A DNA stretch of 64,000 nucleotides from Rugamonas sp. A1-17 (GCA_025548565.1 JAJLPB010000005.1:357035-421034), one strand, 5' to 3'. Positions 9,675 through 19,533 are shown, counted from the stretch's first letter. Translations and numbers: made by a program. Notes: a model not told the origin generated them from the sequence alone.

Positions 9675-12600
9675 ATGACCCTGTCCCGCCCACTCTCCCT
9701 GATGTTGATGTCCGCCGGCCTGCTGTCCGGCACCGCCTGTGCCGCTGACGCCTATTACCGCTATCCCGCCATCCGTGGCGACGCCGTGGTCTTCACCGCC
9801 GAGGGCGACCTGTGGAAGACCGGCCTGCACGGCGGCGCAGCGCAGCGCCTGACCACCCACCCGGCGGCCGAAACCAACGCCGCCATCTCGCACGACGGCA
9901 AATGGATCGCCTTCTCGGCCTCCTACGAAGGCGGGCAGGAAGCCTACGTCATGCCGCTGGAAGGCGGCCTGCCCAAGCGCATCACCTTTGAAAACAGCGC
10001 GGTGAGTGTATTGGGCTGGACCGCGCAGGGCGAGGTACTGGTGACCACGCTCGACACCAAGGGGCCGTCGCGCAACAACGTCATCGCGGCGGTCAAGCCG
10101 GGCGACCTGCAGCGCCGCGTGTTCCCCGTGGCCGACGCCAACGACGCCGTGCTCGACGACGCCGGCAAGACGTTGTACTTCACGCGCAACGGCCTGGCTC
10201 TGACCAACGACAACGTGAAGAACTACCGTGGCGGCGCCCACGCGCGGCTGTGGCGCTACGACCTGGCCGGCGGCGCGGAAGCTGTGCCGCTGCTGGCCTC
10301 CGACGCCGGCAACAACAAGCGGCCCATGTGGTGGCAGGGGCGCTTGTATTTCATCAGCGACCGTGGCGGCTCCGACAACCTGTGGTCGATGGCGCCCGAC
10401 GGCAGCGACCCGCGCCAACTGACCAATCACACCGGCTGGGACGTGCGCAACGCCGCGCTGGGCGACGGCCGTATCGCCTACCAGCTGGGCGCCGACCTGC
10501 ACGTGCTGGACCTGGCCGCGGCGAAGGACGAGCAGTTGGCCATCAACCTGGTCTCGGATTTCGACCAGCAGCGCGCCCGCCAGATCCGCTCGCCGCTGGA
10601 CAACCTGACCAACGTCCAAATCTCCGGCAAGGACGAACGCCTGGTGCTGACCGCACGCGGGCGCGTTAGCGTGGCCGGCACCGGCTCACGGCGCCGGGTC
10701 GAAATCGCCGTGCCGCCTGGCGCGCGGGCCCGCGAGGCGGTCTTCAGCCACGACGACAAATGGGTCTACGCCATCGTCGACAGCACCGGCGAAAACGAAA
10801 TCTGGAAATTCGCCGCCGACGGTTCCGGCAAGGGCGAGCAGCTGACCAAGGACGGCAACAATCACCGCTGGCAGCTGTATCCGTCGCCGGACGGCCGCTG
10901 GCTGGCCCACACCGACAAGAAAGGCCGCCTGTGGATGCTGGACCTGGCGACCAAGACCAACACCGTCATCGACGACGGCAGCAAGGACGGCTCCGACCGG
11001 CACGGCGATGTGCTGTGGGCCGGCGACAGCAAGAACCTGGCGCTGGTGCGCGTCGCCAGCACCGAGCAGCGCAACCAGATCGGTCTGTACAACCTCGAAT
11101 CGAAGCAGTTGGCCTTCGTCACCGGCGACCGTTACAACTCGGTCTCGCCGGCGTTTTCGCCGGACGGCAAATGGCTGTACTTCCTCTCGGCCCGCAACTT
11201 CCAGCTGGCGAACGGATCGCCTTGGGGCGACCGCAACATGGGACCGGTGTTCGACAAGCGCACCGGCGTGTACGCGCTGGCGCTCCAGCCGGGCAACCGC
11301 TTCCCCTTCAAGCCGGACGATGAACTGAACAAGCCGGGCGACAAGCCGGCCGAGGGCGCGGCGGAAAAGGCCGTCGAGCAGGCCGCCGAGAAGGCGGTGG
11401 AAAAAGCCGTGGCCAAGGCCGTGCCGGAAAAGAAAACCGGCAAGGCACTGCCGGCCATCGTCTACGCGGGACTGGCGGACCGGCTGTACGAAGTGCCGCT
11501 GGCCGCGGGTAACTACCGCGACCTGGAGCTCGACGAGAAGCGCCTGTACTTCCTCGACGCCGATGGCAACGACGGCAAGGCCAACCTGAAAACGCTGGCG
11601 ATCGCCGCCAACGGTCCGCAGCCCGAGGTCTTCGTCAGCGGCGTGCGCGAATACGATCTTGCCTTCGACAAGAAGCACCTGTACTACCGCACCTTCGCCG
11701 CCAGCGGTCCAGGCGATATGCTGGTGGTGGAGGCGGGCGCCAAGGCCCCGGCCGATGTCTCCAAGGCCAAGGTCAAGGTGGACGACTGGACCTTCACCTC
11801 CAACCCGCGCCTGGAGTGGACGCAGATGTTCAACGATGCCTGGCGCATGCACCGCGACTTCCTGTACGACGCCAAGATGCGCGGCGTGAACTGGACCGGC
11901 GTGCGCGCCAAGTACGCGCCGCTGGTCGAGCGCGTGACCGACCGCGCGGAACTGAACGACGTGCTGGGTATGATGATCAGCGAAGTGGGCGCGCTGCACT
12001 CGCAGATCGCGCCCGGCGACTTGCGCCGTCCCGCACCGGAAGGCGCGCCGGCCGGCCTGGGCGCGCTGCTCACGCGCAGCGCCGACGGTTACCGCGTCGA
12101 CCATATCTACCGCAGCGAACCGGAGCTGCCGTCCGAACGCGGCCCGCTGCTGCAGCCGGACGTGGACGTGAAGGAGGGCGACGTCATCACCGCCGTCAAC
12201 GGCAAGCCGGTGCTGGAAGCGCGCGACATCGCGGATCTGCTGCTGAACCAGGCCGACAAGCAGATGCTGCTGCAGGTGAAGCGCAAGGAAGGTGGCACGC
12301 GTTCGGTCATCGTCACGCCGGTCAATATGGGCAAGCAGGCCAGCCTGCGCTACAGCGACTGGGAACAGAGCCGCGCGCGCCAGGTGGACGCCGCGTCCAA
12401 GGGCCGCATCGGCTACCTGCACCTGCGCGCCATGGGCCCGCGCGACATCGCCTCTTTCGCGCGTGACTTCTACGCCAACGTCAACCGCGAAGGCCTGATC
12501 ATCGACGTCCGCCGCAACAACGGCGGCAATATCGACAGCTGGGTGATCGAGAAGCTGCTGCGCAAAGCCTGGGCCTTCTGGTCGTCGCCGGGCGCGCTGC

Positions 12601-13007
12601 CTGCGCCGAACATGCAGAACACTTTCCGTGGCCACCTGGTGGTGCTGGTCGACGAATACACCTATTCGGACGGCGAGACCTTCGCGGCCGGCATCAAGGC
12701 GCTGGGACTGGCGCCGCTGGTGGGCAAGCGCACGGCGGGCGCCGGCGTTTGGCTCAGCGATAACAACCGCCTGAGCGACAACGGCATGGCGCGCGTCGCC
12801 GAGAACGGCCAGTTCAACACCGCCGATGGCCAGTGGCTGATCGAAGGCGTGGGCGTGTCGCCGGACGTGGAAGTGGACAACCTGCCGCACGCCACGTATC
12901 AAGGCCAGGACCGCCAGCTGGAGGTGGCGCTGGAGCTGCTGGACAAGAAGCTGAAGGAGCAACCGGTCAAGCCCTATCAGCCGCAAGCCATCCCCGCGCT
13001 TAAATAA
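9675..13007 (+). CDS. Tricorn-like S41 peptidase, copy 1 (secreted)
   Basis: The 1110-residue protein starts with a signal peptide (SAGLLSGTACA, cleavage near residue 24). It then has a beta-propeller region rich in PD40/WD40-like repeats (SHDGKWIAFSA, SPDGRWLAHTDKKG, SPDGKWLYFLSARN), a flexible Ala-Glu-Lys-rich linker around residues 555-590, a C1-type helical part, a PDZ domain near 800-890 and a C-terminal S41 protease domain. The likely nucleophile is the serine in YTYSDGE near residue 997, preceded by IIDVRRNNGG. Tricorn enzymes degrade peptides; this one is probably periplasmic. It is followed by a paralogue, separated by a REP-like pair. Confidence 0.88.
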   Translation: MTLSRPLSLMLMSAGLLSGTACAADAYYRYPAIRGDAVVFTAEGDLWKTGLHGGAAQRLTTHPAAETNAAISHDGKWIAFSASYEGGQEAYVMPLEGGLPKRITFENSAVSVLGWTAQGEVLVTTLDTKGPSRNNVIAAVKPGDLQRRVFPVADANDAVLDDAGKTLYFTRNGLALTNDNVKNYRGGAHARLWRYDLAGGAEAVPLLASDAGNNKRPMWWQGRLYFISDRGGSDNLWSMAPDGSDPRQLTNHTGWDVRNAALGDGRIAYQLGADLHVLDLAAAKDEQLAINLVSDFDQQRARQIRSPLDNLTNVQISGKDERLVLTARGRVSVAGTGSRRRVEIAVPPGARAREAVFSHDDKWVYAIVDSTGENEIWKFAADGSGKGEQLTKDGNNHRWQLYPSPDGRWLAHTDKKGRLWMLDLATKTNTVIDDGSKDGSDRHGDVLWAGDSKNLALVRVASTEQRNQIGLYNLESKQLAFVTGDRYNSVSPAFSPDGKWLYFLSARNFQLANGSPWGDRNMGPVFDKRTGVYALALQPGNRFPFKPDDELNKPGDKPAEGAAEKAVEQAAEKAVEKAVAKAVPEKKTGKALPAIVYAGLADRLYEVPLAAGNYRDLELDEKRLYFLDADGNDGKANLKTLAIAANGPQPEVFVSGVREYDLAFDKKHLYYRTFAASGPGDMLVVEAGAKAPADVSKAKVKVDDWTFTSNPRLEWTQMFNDAWRMHRDFLYDAKMRGVNWTGVRAKYAPLVERVTDRAELNDVLGMMISEVGALHSQIAPGDLRRPAPEGAPAGLGALLTRSADGYRVDHIYRSEPELPSERGPLLQPDVDVKEGDVITAVNGKPVLEARDIADLLLNQADKQMLLQVKRKEGGTRSVIVTPVNMGKQASLRYSDWEQSRARQVDAASKGRIGYLHLRAMGPRDIASFARDFYANVNREGLIIDVRRNNGGNIDSWVIEKLLRKAWAFWSSPGALPAPNMQNTFRGHLVVLVDEYTYSDGETFAAGIKALGLAPLVGKRTAGAGVWLSDNNRLSDNGMARVAENGQFNTADGQWLIEGVGVSPDVEVDNLPHATYQGQDRQLEVALELLDKKLKEQPVKPYQPQAIPALK

Positions 13008-13012
13008 CCCCG

Positions 13013-13090
13013 GTCATTCCCGCGCACGCGGGAATCCATGCTGAGTCAATGAACACGCTGCCTATGGATTCCCGCCTGCGCGGGAATGAC
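13013..13090. repeat. Inverted pair of REP-like units between the two tricorn-like genes
   Basis: GTCATTCCCGCG...GCGGGAATCCAT (from 13013) is repeated inverted as ATGGATTCCCGC...GCGGGAATGAC (to 13090). Each unit is itself a small hairpin around CCCGC/GCGGG. This CATTCCCGC...GCGGGAATC unit is a widely dispersed bacterial repeat. The pair can form a large stem-loop in the intergenic RNA. Confidence 0.85.
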
Positions 13091-13109
13091 GGGCGGCTGA
13101 GGAGACGAA

Positions 13110-16100
13110 ATGAAGCACATAATATCCGTAGCCGCCGCGCTGCTGACGATGAGCCACGGCGCGCTGGCGCTGCCCAGCACCAGCGACACGCGGATGCTGA
13201 CCGAGCCCGCGCTGTCGGCGCAGCACCTGGCCTTCATCTACGCGGGCGATGTCTGGCTGGCGAACCGCGACGGCTCGTCACCGCGCCGTCTGACCTCCGA
13301 TCCGGGCGAGAAATCCAACCCGGTGTTTTCGCCCGACGGCAAATCGATCGCCTACAGCGCGCAGGTGGACGGCAATATCGACGTCTACCTGTTGCCGGTC
13401 GAAGGCGGTGTGCCTAAACGCCTGACCTACCATCCCGGCGCGGACGTGGTGCAAAGCTTCACGCCGGACGGCAAGGCGGTGATGTTCACGTCACCGCGCG
13501 CGGCGTTCAACAACCGCTATCGCAAGCTGTTCACGGTGCCGGTGGCCGGCGGCGTGGAGACCGAACTGGAAGTGCCGAACGCCGCCCGCGCCGGCTGGTC
13601 GCCGGACGGCAAGCAGATCGTCTATAACCCTTTCTCGCCGGCCTTCATGCAGTGGAAGCACTATCGCGGCGGCACCAACTCGATCCTGTGGCTGTTCAAC
13701 CGCGCGGACAAATCGGTGCAGCAGATCCCGCAGCCGGCCACGCATTCGAACGACGTCGATCCGGTCTGGATCGGCGACACCGTCTACTTCCGCTCCGACC
13801 GCGACGGCGAATTCAATCTGTACGCTTACGACACCAAGACCAAGGCCGTGCGCGCACTGACGCGGCATACCGACTTCCCGGTGCTGAACATCGCCGCCGG
13901 CGGTGGCGGCATCGTCTACGAGCAGGCGGGCTACCTGCACGCGCTGGACCCTGCCAGCGGGCAGTCGCACAAACTCACCATCGGCGTGAACAGCGATCTG
14001 GGCGCCTCACGCCCGCGCTGGGTCAGCGGCGCCAAGTACATCCGCAACGCGTCGATCTCGCCGTCCGGCGCGCGCGTGGCGTACGAGTTCCGTGGCGAGA
14101 TCGTCACCATCCCCGCGGATAAAGGCGATGTTCGCAACCTGACGCATACGCCAGCCGCACATGAACGCTCGCCGGCATGGTCGCCGGACGGCCGCTCCGT
14201 CGCCTACTTCTCGGACGAATCGGGCGAGTACGCGCTGCACATCCGCGCGCAGGACGGCAAGGGTGAGGCGCGCAAGTTCAAGCTCACCGGCGCAGGCTTC
14301 TACGACAACGCGGTCTGGTCGCCGGACAGCAAAAAGATCGCCTATACCGATAACGCCTGGACGCTCTACGTGATGGACGTCGCCACCGGCGCGATCAAGA
14401 AGATCGCCAGCGAACCGCTATACGGCGTGAACAAAACGCTGCGCGCGGCATGGGCGCCGGATTCGCGCTGGATCGCCTACGCGCTCAACTCGATGACCTA
14501 CACCCGCAGCGCCTACATCTACTCGCTGGAGCAGAACAAATCGTGGCCGGTGACGGATGGCTTGTCGGATGTCGTCGATCCGGTGTTCGACAAGAGCGGC
14601 AAGTACCTGTACTTCTTCGCCTCGACCAACGCGGGGCCCAGCAACAACTGGTTCTCCCAGCAGAACGAAGACAACCGCGTCACGCGCACGATCTGGATGG
14701 CCGTGCTGCGGCGCGATCTGCCGTCGCCGCTGATCAAGGAGAGCGACGAAGAGAAGAGCGCAGCGCCGCCAGCGCCGGCGGCCGCGAAGGAAGCGGCCAA
14801 GCCGGAAGCACCCAAGGTCGACCCCAAGACTGGCCGCGACGATCCGAAAGTGACTGTCGCACCGGTGGCACCGATCTCGATCGATTTCGACGGCATCGAA
14901 ACCCGCATCGTCGACCTGCCGGTGCCGGCCGCCGCGTTGTCCGAACTGGGGACGGGCGAAGCAGGGCAGATCTTCTTCCTGCGCGAGAACGACGGCAAGA
15001 AAGCCATCCAGCGCTTCGACCTGAAGGACCGCAAGGCCGAAACGCTGCTGGCCGAAGCCGACGATTTCGAAGTCTCCGCCGATGGCAAGAAGATCCTGTA
15101 CCGCCTGAAGGAAGCCTGGGCCATGGGCAGCGCCACCGCCAAGACACTGACGCCGGGCGAGGGCAAGATCAAGGTCGAAGCGATCGAGGTCCACGCCGAA
15201 CCGCGCGCCGAATGGACGCAGATCTACAACGAAGCCTGGCGCATCAACCGCGACTTCTTCTACGACCCCGGCATGCACGGCGCCGACTGGAACAAGATGC
15301 GCGCCAAATACGCGCAGTTCCTGCCCGAGCTGTCCAGCCGTGGCGACCTGAATCGCGTGATCCAGTGGCTGTGCAGCGAGATCGGCGTCGGCCACCATCG
15401 CGGTGGCGGCGGCGATTTCTTCAACGACGCCAAGCCGGTGCCGGGCGGCCTGCTGGGCGCGGACTATGAAGTCAGCGACGGCCACTATCGCTTCAAGAAA
15501 GTCTACGGTGGCTTGAACTGGAACCCGGCGCTGCGCGCGCCGCTGACCGAGCCTGGCCTGAACGTCAAGGCCGGCGAATACCTGCTGGCGGTGGAAGGGC
15601 GTCCGCTGCTGGCGCCGACGAATCTGTACAGCGCCTTTGAAAACACCGCCAACAAGGCCATCGACATTACCGTCGGCCCGAACGCGGACGGCAGCAAGTC
15701 GCGCACCATCACCGTGGTGCCGGTGGCGACCGAGGACGCATTGCGCAACCGCGATTGGATCGAAGGGAATATCCGCAAGGTGAACGCGGCGACCGGCGGC
15801 AAGGTCGCGTATGTGTATGTGCCCAACACCGCAACGTTGGGCCACACTTATTTCAAGCGCTACTTCTTCCCGCAGGCCGACAAGGACGCCGTCATCATCG
15901 ACGAGCGCTTCAATGGCGGCGGCAGCGTGGCGGACTACTACCTGGAGATTTTGCAGAAGAAGGAGATCGCCTGGTGGACCATGCGCTACGGTGCCGACAT
16001 GAAGACCCCATCGGCCTCGATCCAGGGCCCGCGCGCGATGCTGATCGACGAGACGGCGGGTTCGGGCGGCGACCTGCTGCCGTGGATGTTCCGCAAAAAT

Positions 16101-16403
16101 CAAATGGGCCCGTTGATCGGCAAACGCACGTGGGGTGGGCTGGTCGGAGTCCTCGGCTTCCCCGTGCTGATGGACGGCGGCGGCATCACGGCGCCCAACT
16201 TGGCCTTCTGGACCCGCGATGGTGGCTGGGGCGTGGAAAACGAAGGCGTCGCGCCCGACATCGAAGTCGACCAGAATCCGGCCGACGTGATCGCCGGCCG
16301 CGATCCGCAATTGGAAAAGGCGATTGAAGTGATCAAGGCCGAACTGGCGAAGAACCTGCCCGTGCGGCCGGTGCATCCCGCCTTCCCGATCAAGGTGAAG
16401 TAA
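13110..16403 (+). CDS. Tricorn-like S41 peptidase, copy 2 (secreted)
   Basis: The 1097-residue protein has the same architecture as its upstream neighbour: signal peptide (residues 1-20, ending GALA), propeller repeats (FSPDGKSIAYSAQ, WSPDGRSVAYFSDE, WSPDSKKIAYTD), an Ala-Pro-Lys linker around residues 550-590, a PDZ-like part and a C-terminal S41 domain. The presumed catalytic serine lies in ETAGSGGD near residue 981, preceded by IIDERFNGGG. The sequence has diverged strongly from copy 1, so the two probably have different substrates rather than being a recent duplication. It has no terminator-like end before the ABC permease gene. Confidence 0.88.
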   Translation: MKHIISVAAALLTMSHGALALPSTSDTRMLTEPALSAQHLAFIYAGDVWLANRDGSSPRRLTSDPGEKSNPVFSPDGKSIAYSAQVDGNIDVYLLPVEGGVPKRLTYHPGADVVQSFTPDGKAVMFTSPRAAFNNRYRKLFTVPVAGGVETELEVPNAARAGWSPDGKQIVYNPFSPAFMQWKHYRGGTNSILWLFNRADKSVQQIPQPATHSNDVDPVWIGDTVYFRSDRDGEFNLYAYDTKTKAVRALTRHTDFPVLNIAAGGGGIVYEQAGYLHALDPASGQSHKLTIGVNSDLGASRPRWVSGAKYIRNASISPSGARVAYEFRGEIVTIPADKGDVRNLTHTPAAHERSPAWSPDGRSVAYFSDESGEYALHIRAQDGKGEARKFKLTGAGFYDNAVWSPDSKKIAYTDNAWTLYVMDVATGAIKKIASEPLYGVNKTLRAAWAPDSRWIAYALNSMTYTRSAYIYSLEQNKSWPVTDGLSDVVDPVFDKSGKYLYFFASTNAGPSNNWFSQQNEDNRVTRTIWMAVLRRDLPSPLIKESDEEKSAAPPAPAAAKEAAKPEAPKVDPKTGRDDPKVTVAPVAPISIDFDGIETRIVDLPVPAAALSELGTGEAGQIFFLRENDGKKAIQRFDLKDRKAETLLAEADDFEVSADGKKILYRLKEAWAMGSATAKTLTPGEGKIKVEAIEVHAEPRAEWTQIYNEAWRINRDFFYDPGMHGADWNKMRAKYAQFLPELSSRGDLNRVIQWLCSEIGVGHHRGGGGDFFNDAKPVPGGLLGADYEVSDGHYRFKKVYGGLNWNPALRAPLTEPGLNVKAGEYLLAVEGRPLLAPTNLYSAFENTANKAIDITVGPNADGSKSRTITVVPVATEDALRNRDWIEGNIRKVNAATGGKVAYVYVPNTATLGHTYFKRYFFPQADKDAVIIDERFNGGGSVADYYLEILQKKEIAWWTMRYGADMKTPSASIQGPRAMLIDETAGSGGDLLPWMFRKNQMGPLIGKRTWGGLVGVLGFPVLMDGGGITAPNLAFWTRDGGWGVENEGVAPDIEVDQNPADVIAGRDPQLEKAIEVIKAELAKNLPVRPVHPAFPIKVK

Positions 16404-16536
16404 GTGTTCGGAAGTGAACGCTGTAGCTGTTCACTTCCGGACACCGGCCCCGCACGAGCAGCCGCCGGGCCGCAATAACCACCGTGGCATGGATGTTGCA
16501 AACGCCAGAGGTTTTCCATACACGGATTTTCGATCC

Positions 16537-18981
16537 ATGAAGCTAAGAGACTTTCGCATCGGCTGGCGCGCGCTGATACAGGAGCCGGCCTACACGCTGG
16601 CAGTGGTGCTTGGGCTGGGCGTGGGCTTGGCCGCGTGCCTGCTGCTGCTTGGCTTTGTGCGTTACTCAATGGAGTACGACGCGCATCTGCCGGACGTGGA
16701 CAGGATCTACGTCGCCAAGCAGCATTTCAATCTCGATCCCGCATCGCCTCTGCACGAAGTGGTGCCGATGCTGCTGCGCGAGCCCGCGCTGAAGACGCCG
16801 GGCGTGACTGGCGCCGCGCTCTTTATCCCGGCGCGGCCCGAGATCACGCCACTCACGGTGCGCGTGAACCGAAGCATGTTCGCTGTGCGCGGCCTGACGG
16901 TGATGCCCGGCTTTACCGAAATGCTGGGAATGCGGGCAGTGCAGGGCGACCTGGCCGATGCACTGGGCAAGCCTGACCGCTTTGTCGTCACCGAGGCCGG
17001 CGCGCTTCGCCTGTTCGGCACGACCAATGCGCTGGGCCGCACGATGCTGGCGGAAGGGAATGCGGTGCAAGTCGGCGCCGTGGTGCCGACGCCGCCGGCC
17101 AACACGACGATTCCGTTCGAGGTGATCTTCGGCGTCAATTCGGTGGTGGCGGGGCCGGACATACGGCATGAGATGCTGACCGGCGAACATGGTTGGATGG
17201 GCAAAATGCTCATACGCGTGCAGCCCGGCGCATCGCTGCCGGCCATCATCGACCGCCTGCAGAAGGTGGTGGACGCCGCCCCCAGCCTGCATCAGTACCC
17301 GCCGGAGACGCGCGCCCGCCTCGGCACGCGCAAGGCGATCGAGCTGACCATGTCGCCGCTGCGAGATGCCTACTTCGACTACAAAATGCAGAACAGTTTC
17401 ATATCGATGCCGGGCGACCGCGCCAATCCGGTGCTGGTGGCCGGGCTGGCGGCGCTTGCGTTGCTGATCCTGCTCATGGCCGCGATTAACTACGTCAACC
17501 TGAGCATGGTGCGCGTGCTGCGCCGCCAGCGCGAGGTGGCGATGCGCAAGGTGCTGGGCGCCGGGGTCGGGCAGATCATGCTGCTGTTCCTGTTCGAATC
17601 GCTGCTGGTGGCGATGACGGCCACCGCGCTTGGCCTGATGCTCGCGTGGCTGGCGCTGCCCGTCTTTTCGCAACTGGTCAACCGCCAACTGGACGGCTTG
17701 TTCACGTTGCAGAATATCGTCGCGGCGTTTGGCATAGGCGGCTTGCTGGGCGTGCTGACGGCGATCTACCCGGCATGGGTGGCGCTGCGCGTGCATCCGA
17801 CGCAGGTGCTGGCCGGTCGTCCCGACACGGAGTCCTTGGGCAGCATGCAATGGCGGCGCGCGTTGACGGTGCTGCAGGTATCGGTGGCGATGGGTTTCGC
17901 CGCCGTGACCATCGCGGTGGCGTGGCAGACTCACTACGCGATGCACGTCTCGCCCGGCTTCGACCCGGCGCCGTTCGTCATCGTCGATATGCCGGAGCGG
18001 GTGAGGGACAGCGAGAAGGCGCGTCGCTTCTACTCGACCCTCGCGGCGCAGCCAGGCGTGGCTGGCGTGGCGATATCGGAAGACCCGGTGGGCCGGCTCG
18101 ATTGGCTCTGGTCCCGTGAGCTGAAGCGTCCTGGCGGCCAGGGTGCGACGATGGAGATGAAGTCGGTCAGCGCGAATTTCTTCGAGGTGTATGGCATGGC
18201 GCCGCTGGCCGGCCGCTTGTTCCAGGCTACTGTGGACAAAGAGGATGACCGGGTACCGGTGGTGCTGAACGCCATCGCCGCGCGCGAGTTGGGTTTCGCA
18301 AGCGACGAGGCGGCGATCGGTCAGACCGTGCTGTTCACGGGGTTCGACAACAAGGTGATTTCAAAGCGCATCGTCGGCATCGCCCCCGATCTGCGATTTC
18401 ATTCGTTGCGCGATCCACCGCGCGCGACCGCCTATGAGCTATGGACGGCAGGGACGGTGCTGAGCGTGCGTGCCGCAACTGATCCTGTGGCGGTGGAGCG
18501 CAGCGTGCAAGCGTTGTGGCCGAGCTTTTTCCCGGACGCGATTCCCAAGGTGGTCCGCGCCGGGGACGTCCTGGCGCGCAATTATGCCGACGACGCCCGC
18601 CTGACCAAGCTGATGTCCGTCGCCACCGGCATCGCCCTGGCGATCGCCGCCTTCGGCACCTATGTGCTGTCGGCGAACACAGTGCAGCGGCGCGCCAGGG
18701 AGATCGTGCTGCGCAAACTGCACGGCGCGCGCGGCGCCGACATCGGCGTGCTGGTGGTGCGTGAAATCGGCGCGCTGGTGCTGGCTGCGGCGGTGATAGC
18801 GTCACCGCTGGCGGTGGCCGCCATCCGCCGCTACCTCGCTGGCTACGTCGAACACGCGCCGATAGGCTATTGGACGCTGCTGATTGCGCTGTCGCTGACG
18901 CTGACCATCGCCCTCATCGCCATCGCCCGCCACACCTGGATCGCCATGCGCATGGCGCCCGCCGAGGCGTTGCGCACCTAG
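16537..18981 (+). CDS. ABC transporter permease, FtsX/MacB-like
   Basis: This 814-residue membrane protein has the MacB_PCD plus FtsX arrangement twice. An N-terminal membrane segment (residues about 18-40) leads to a large periplasmic domain, followed by three segments around 300-420. A second periplasmic domain and a further three-segment FtsX block around 690-805 complete it. Each FtsX block is preceded by the typical VLRRQREVAMRKVLGA or VQRRAREIVLRKLHGA. No ATPase gene is adjacent, so it must use one encoded elsewhere. The start at 16537 (MKLRDFRIGWRAL) fits the family; no clear ribosome site is seen, and ATG 16489 is an alternative. Confidence 0.85.
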   Translation: MKLRDFRIGWRALIQEPAYTLAVVLGLGVGLAACLLLLGFVRYSMEYDAHLPDVDRIYVAKQHFNLDPASPLHEVVPMLLREPALKTPGVTGAALFIPARPEITPLTVRVNRSMFAVRGLTVMPGFTEMLGMRAVQGDLADALGKPDRFVVTEAGALRLFGTTNALGRTMLAEGNAVQVGAVVPTPPANTTIPFEVIFGVNSVVAGPDIRHEMLTGEHGWMGKMLIRVQPGASLPAIIDRLQKVVDAAPSLHQYPPETRARLGTRKAIELTMSPLRDAYFDYKMQNSFISMPGDRANPVLVAGLAALALLILLMAAINYVNLSMVRVLRRQREVAMRKVLGAGVGQIMLLFLFESLLVAMTATALGLMLAWLALPVFSQLVNRQLDGLFTLQNIVAAFGIGGLLGVLTAIYPAWVALRVHPTQVLAGRPDTESLGSMQWRRALTVLQVSVAMGFAAVTIAVAWQTHYAMHVSPGFDPAPFVIVDMPERVRDSEKARRFYSTLAAQPGVAGVAISEDPVGRLDWLWSRELKRPGGQGATMEMKSVSANFFEVYGMAPLAGRLFQATVDKEDDRVPVVLNAIAARELGFASDEAAIGQTVLFTGFDNKVISKRIVGIAPDLRFHSLRDPPRATAYELWTAGTVLSVRAATDPVAVERSVQALWPSFFPDAIPKVVRAGDVLARNYADDARLTKLMSVATGIALAIAAFGTYVLSANTVQRRAREIVLRKLHGARGADIGVLVVREIGALVLAAAVIASPLAVAAIRRYLAGYVEHAPIGYWTLLIALSLTLTIALIAIARHTWIAMRMAPAEALRT

Positions 18982-18983
18982 CG

Positions 18984-19268
18984 CTATCCAGCTGCTGATT
19001 CGGTATTTTCGGTGCCGCCTGTCGCCATGAGCACGGCAGGTGGCACTTGTAACGCTTCCGCCAACGCGGCGAGCTGTTCGCCGCTAAATTTTAGTTGATC
19101 ATTTTCGATGGCGTGAAGCGTCGCTACCGGGATGCCTGACGCCAACGCAAGCTGCGTGACCGTCAGCTCGTGCATTTCGCGTACTATGCGTACCGACTCG
19201 CCTGCGGAAACGCGAATGTAGTCCTTTTCGGGCAGGAAGTCGGCCATATCAATGTTTTTTGTAATCAT
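18984..19268 (-). CDS. XRE-family antitoxin of a HigBA/RelBE-like pair
   Basis: This 94-residue protein has a helix-turn-helix of the Cro/C1 type: LTVTQLALASGIPVATLHAI, followed by LAALAEALQVPP. It lies downstream of and overlaps the toxin gene by 20 bases, the reverse gene order typical of higBA systems. ATG 19268 is preferred over ATG 19274 because GAGGTG lies 7 bases upstream of the former and would touch the latter. The antitoxin should neutralise the toxin and repress their joint promoter. Confidence 0.85.
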   Translation of the reverse strand: MITKNIDMADFLPEKDYIRVSAGESVRIVREMHELTVTQLALASGIPVATLHAIENDQLKFSGEQLAALAEALQVPPAVLMATGGTENTESAAG

Positions 19269-19533
19269 GAGCATTCACCTCGACAACCAGGATCATCAAC
19301 ACGTCCGGAAAAGCCTGATAGATTACACGCCATTTGCGGCCAAGCCGTGAGGAGCGATATCCGGCCCATTTTCCGCTCAGAGCCTCGTCATGATTGCCTG
19401 GAATTGCCTGCACCCCTTTCGGTCCAAGAAGGCGTGCGATCTCTTTCCACTTTACGTACCGCTTGACGACCTCAGCAGGAACCGAGGTCGTTAATTTTTG
19501 TTGAAGTCTGCGATGTTCGACGATGCGCCACAT
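19249..19533 (-). CDS. RelE/HigB-family toxin
   Basis: The 94-residue protein shows the RelE/ParE fold pattern: an N-terminal helical part, then LSGKWAGYRSSRLGRKWRVIYQ and a C-terminal strand VVEVNAHDYKK. These match HigB-type ribosome-dependent mRNA interferases, in which the basic strand region and the C-terminal His and Tyr contact RNA. The gene sits directly upstream of and overlaps an XRE antitoxin, supporting a type II toxin-antitoxin pair. Whether it cleaves mRNA or acts on another target is inferred. Confidence 0.83.
   Translation of the reverse strand: MWRIVEHRRLQQKLTTSVPAEVVKRYVKWKEIARLLGPKGVQAIPGNHDEALSGKWAGYRSSRLGRKWRVIYQAFPDVLMILVVEVNAHDYKKH

Noticed and set aside
13013..13090. 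CRISPR-like repeats
   Set aside because: Only two inverted units without spacers. They match a dispersed REP-type repeat. No CRISPR array or cas gene is seen in the window.
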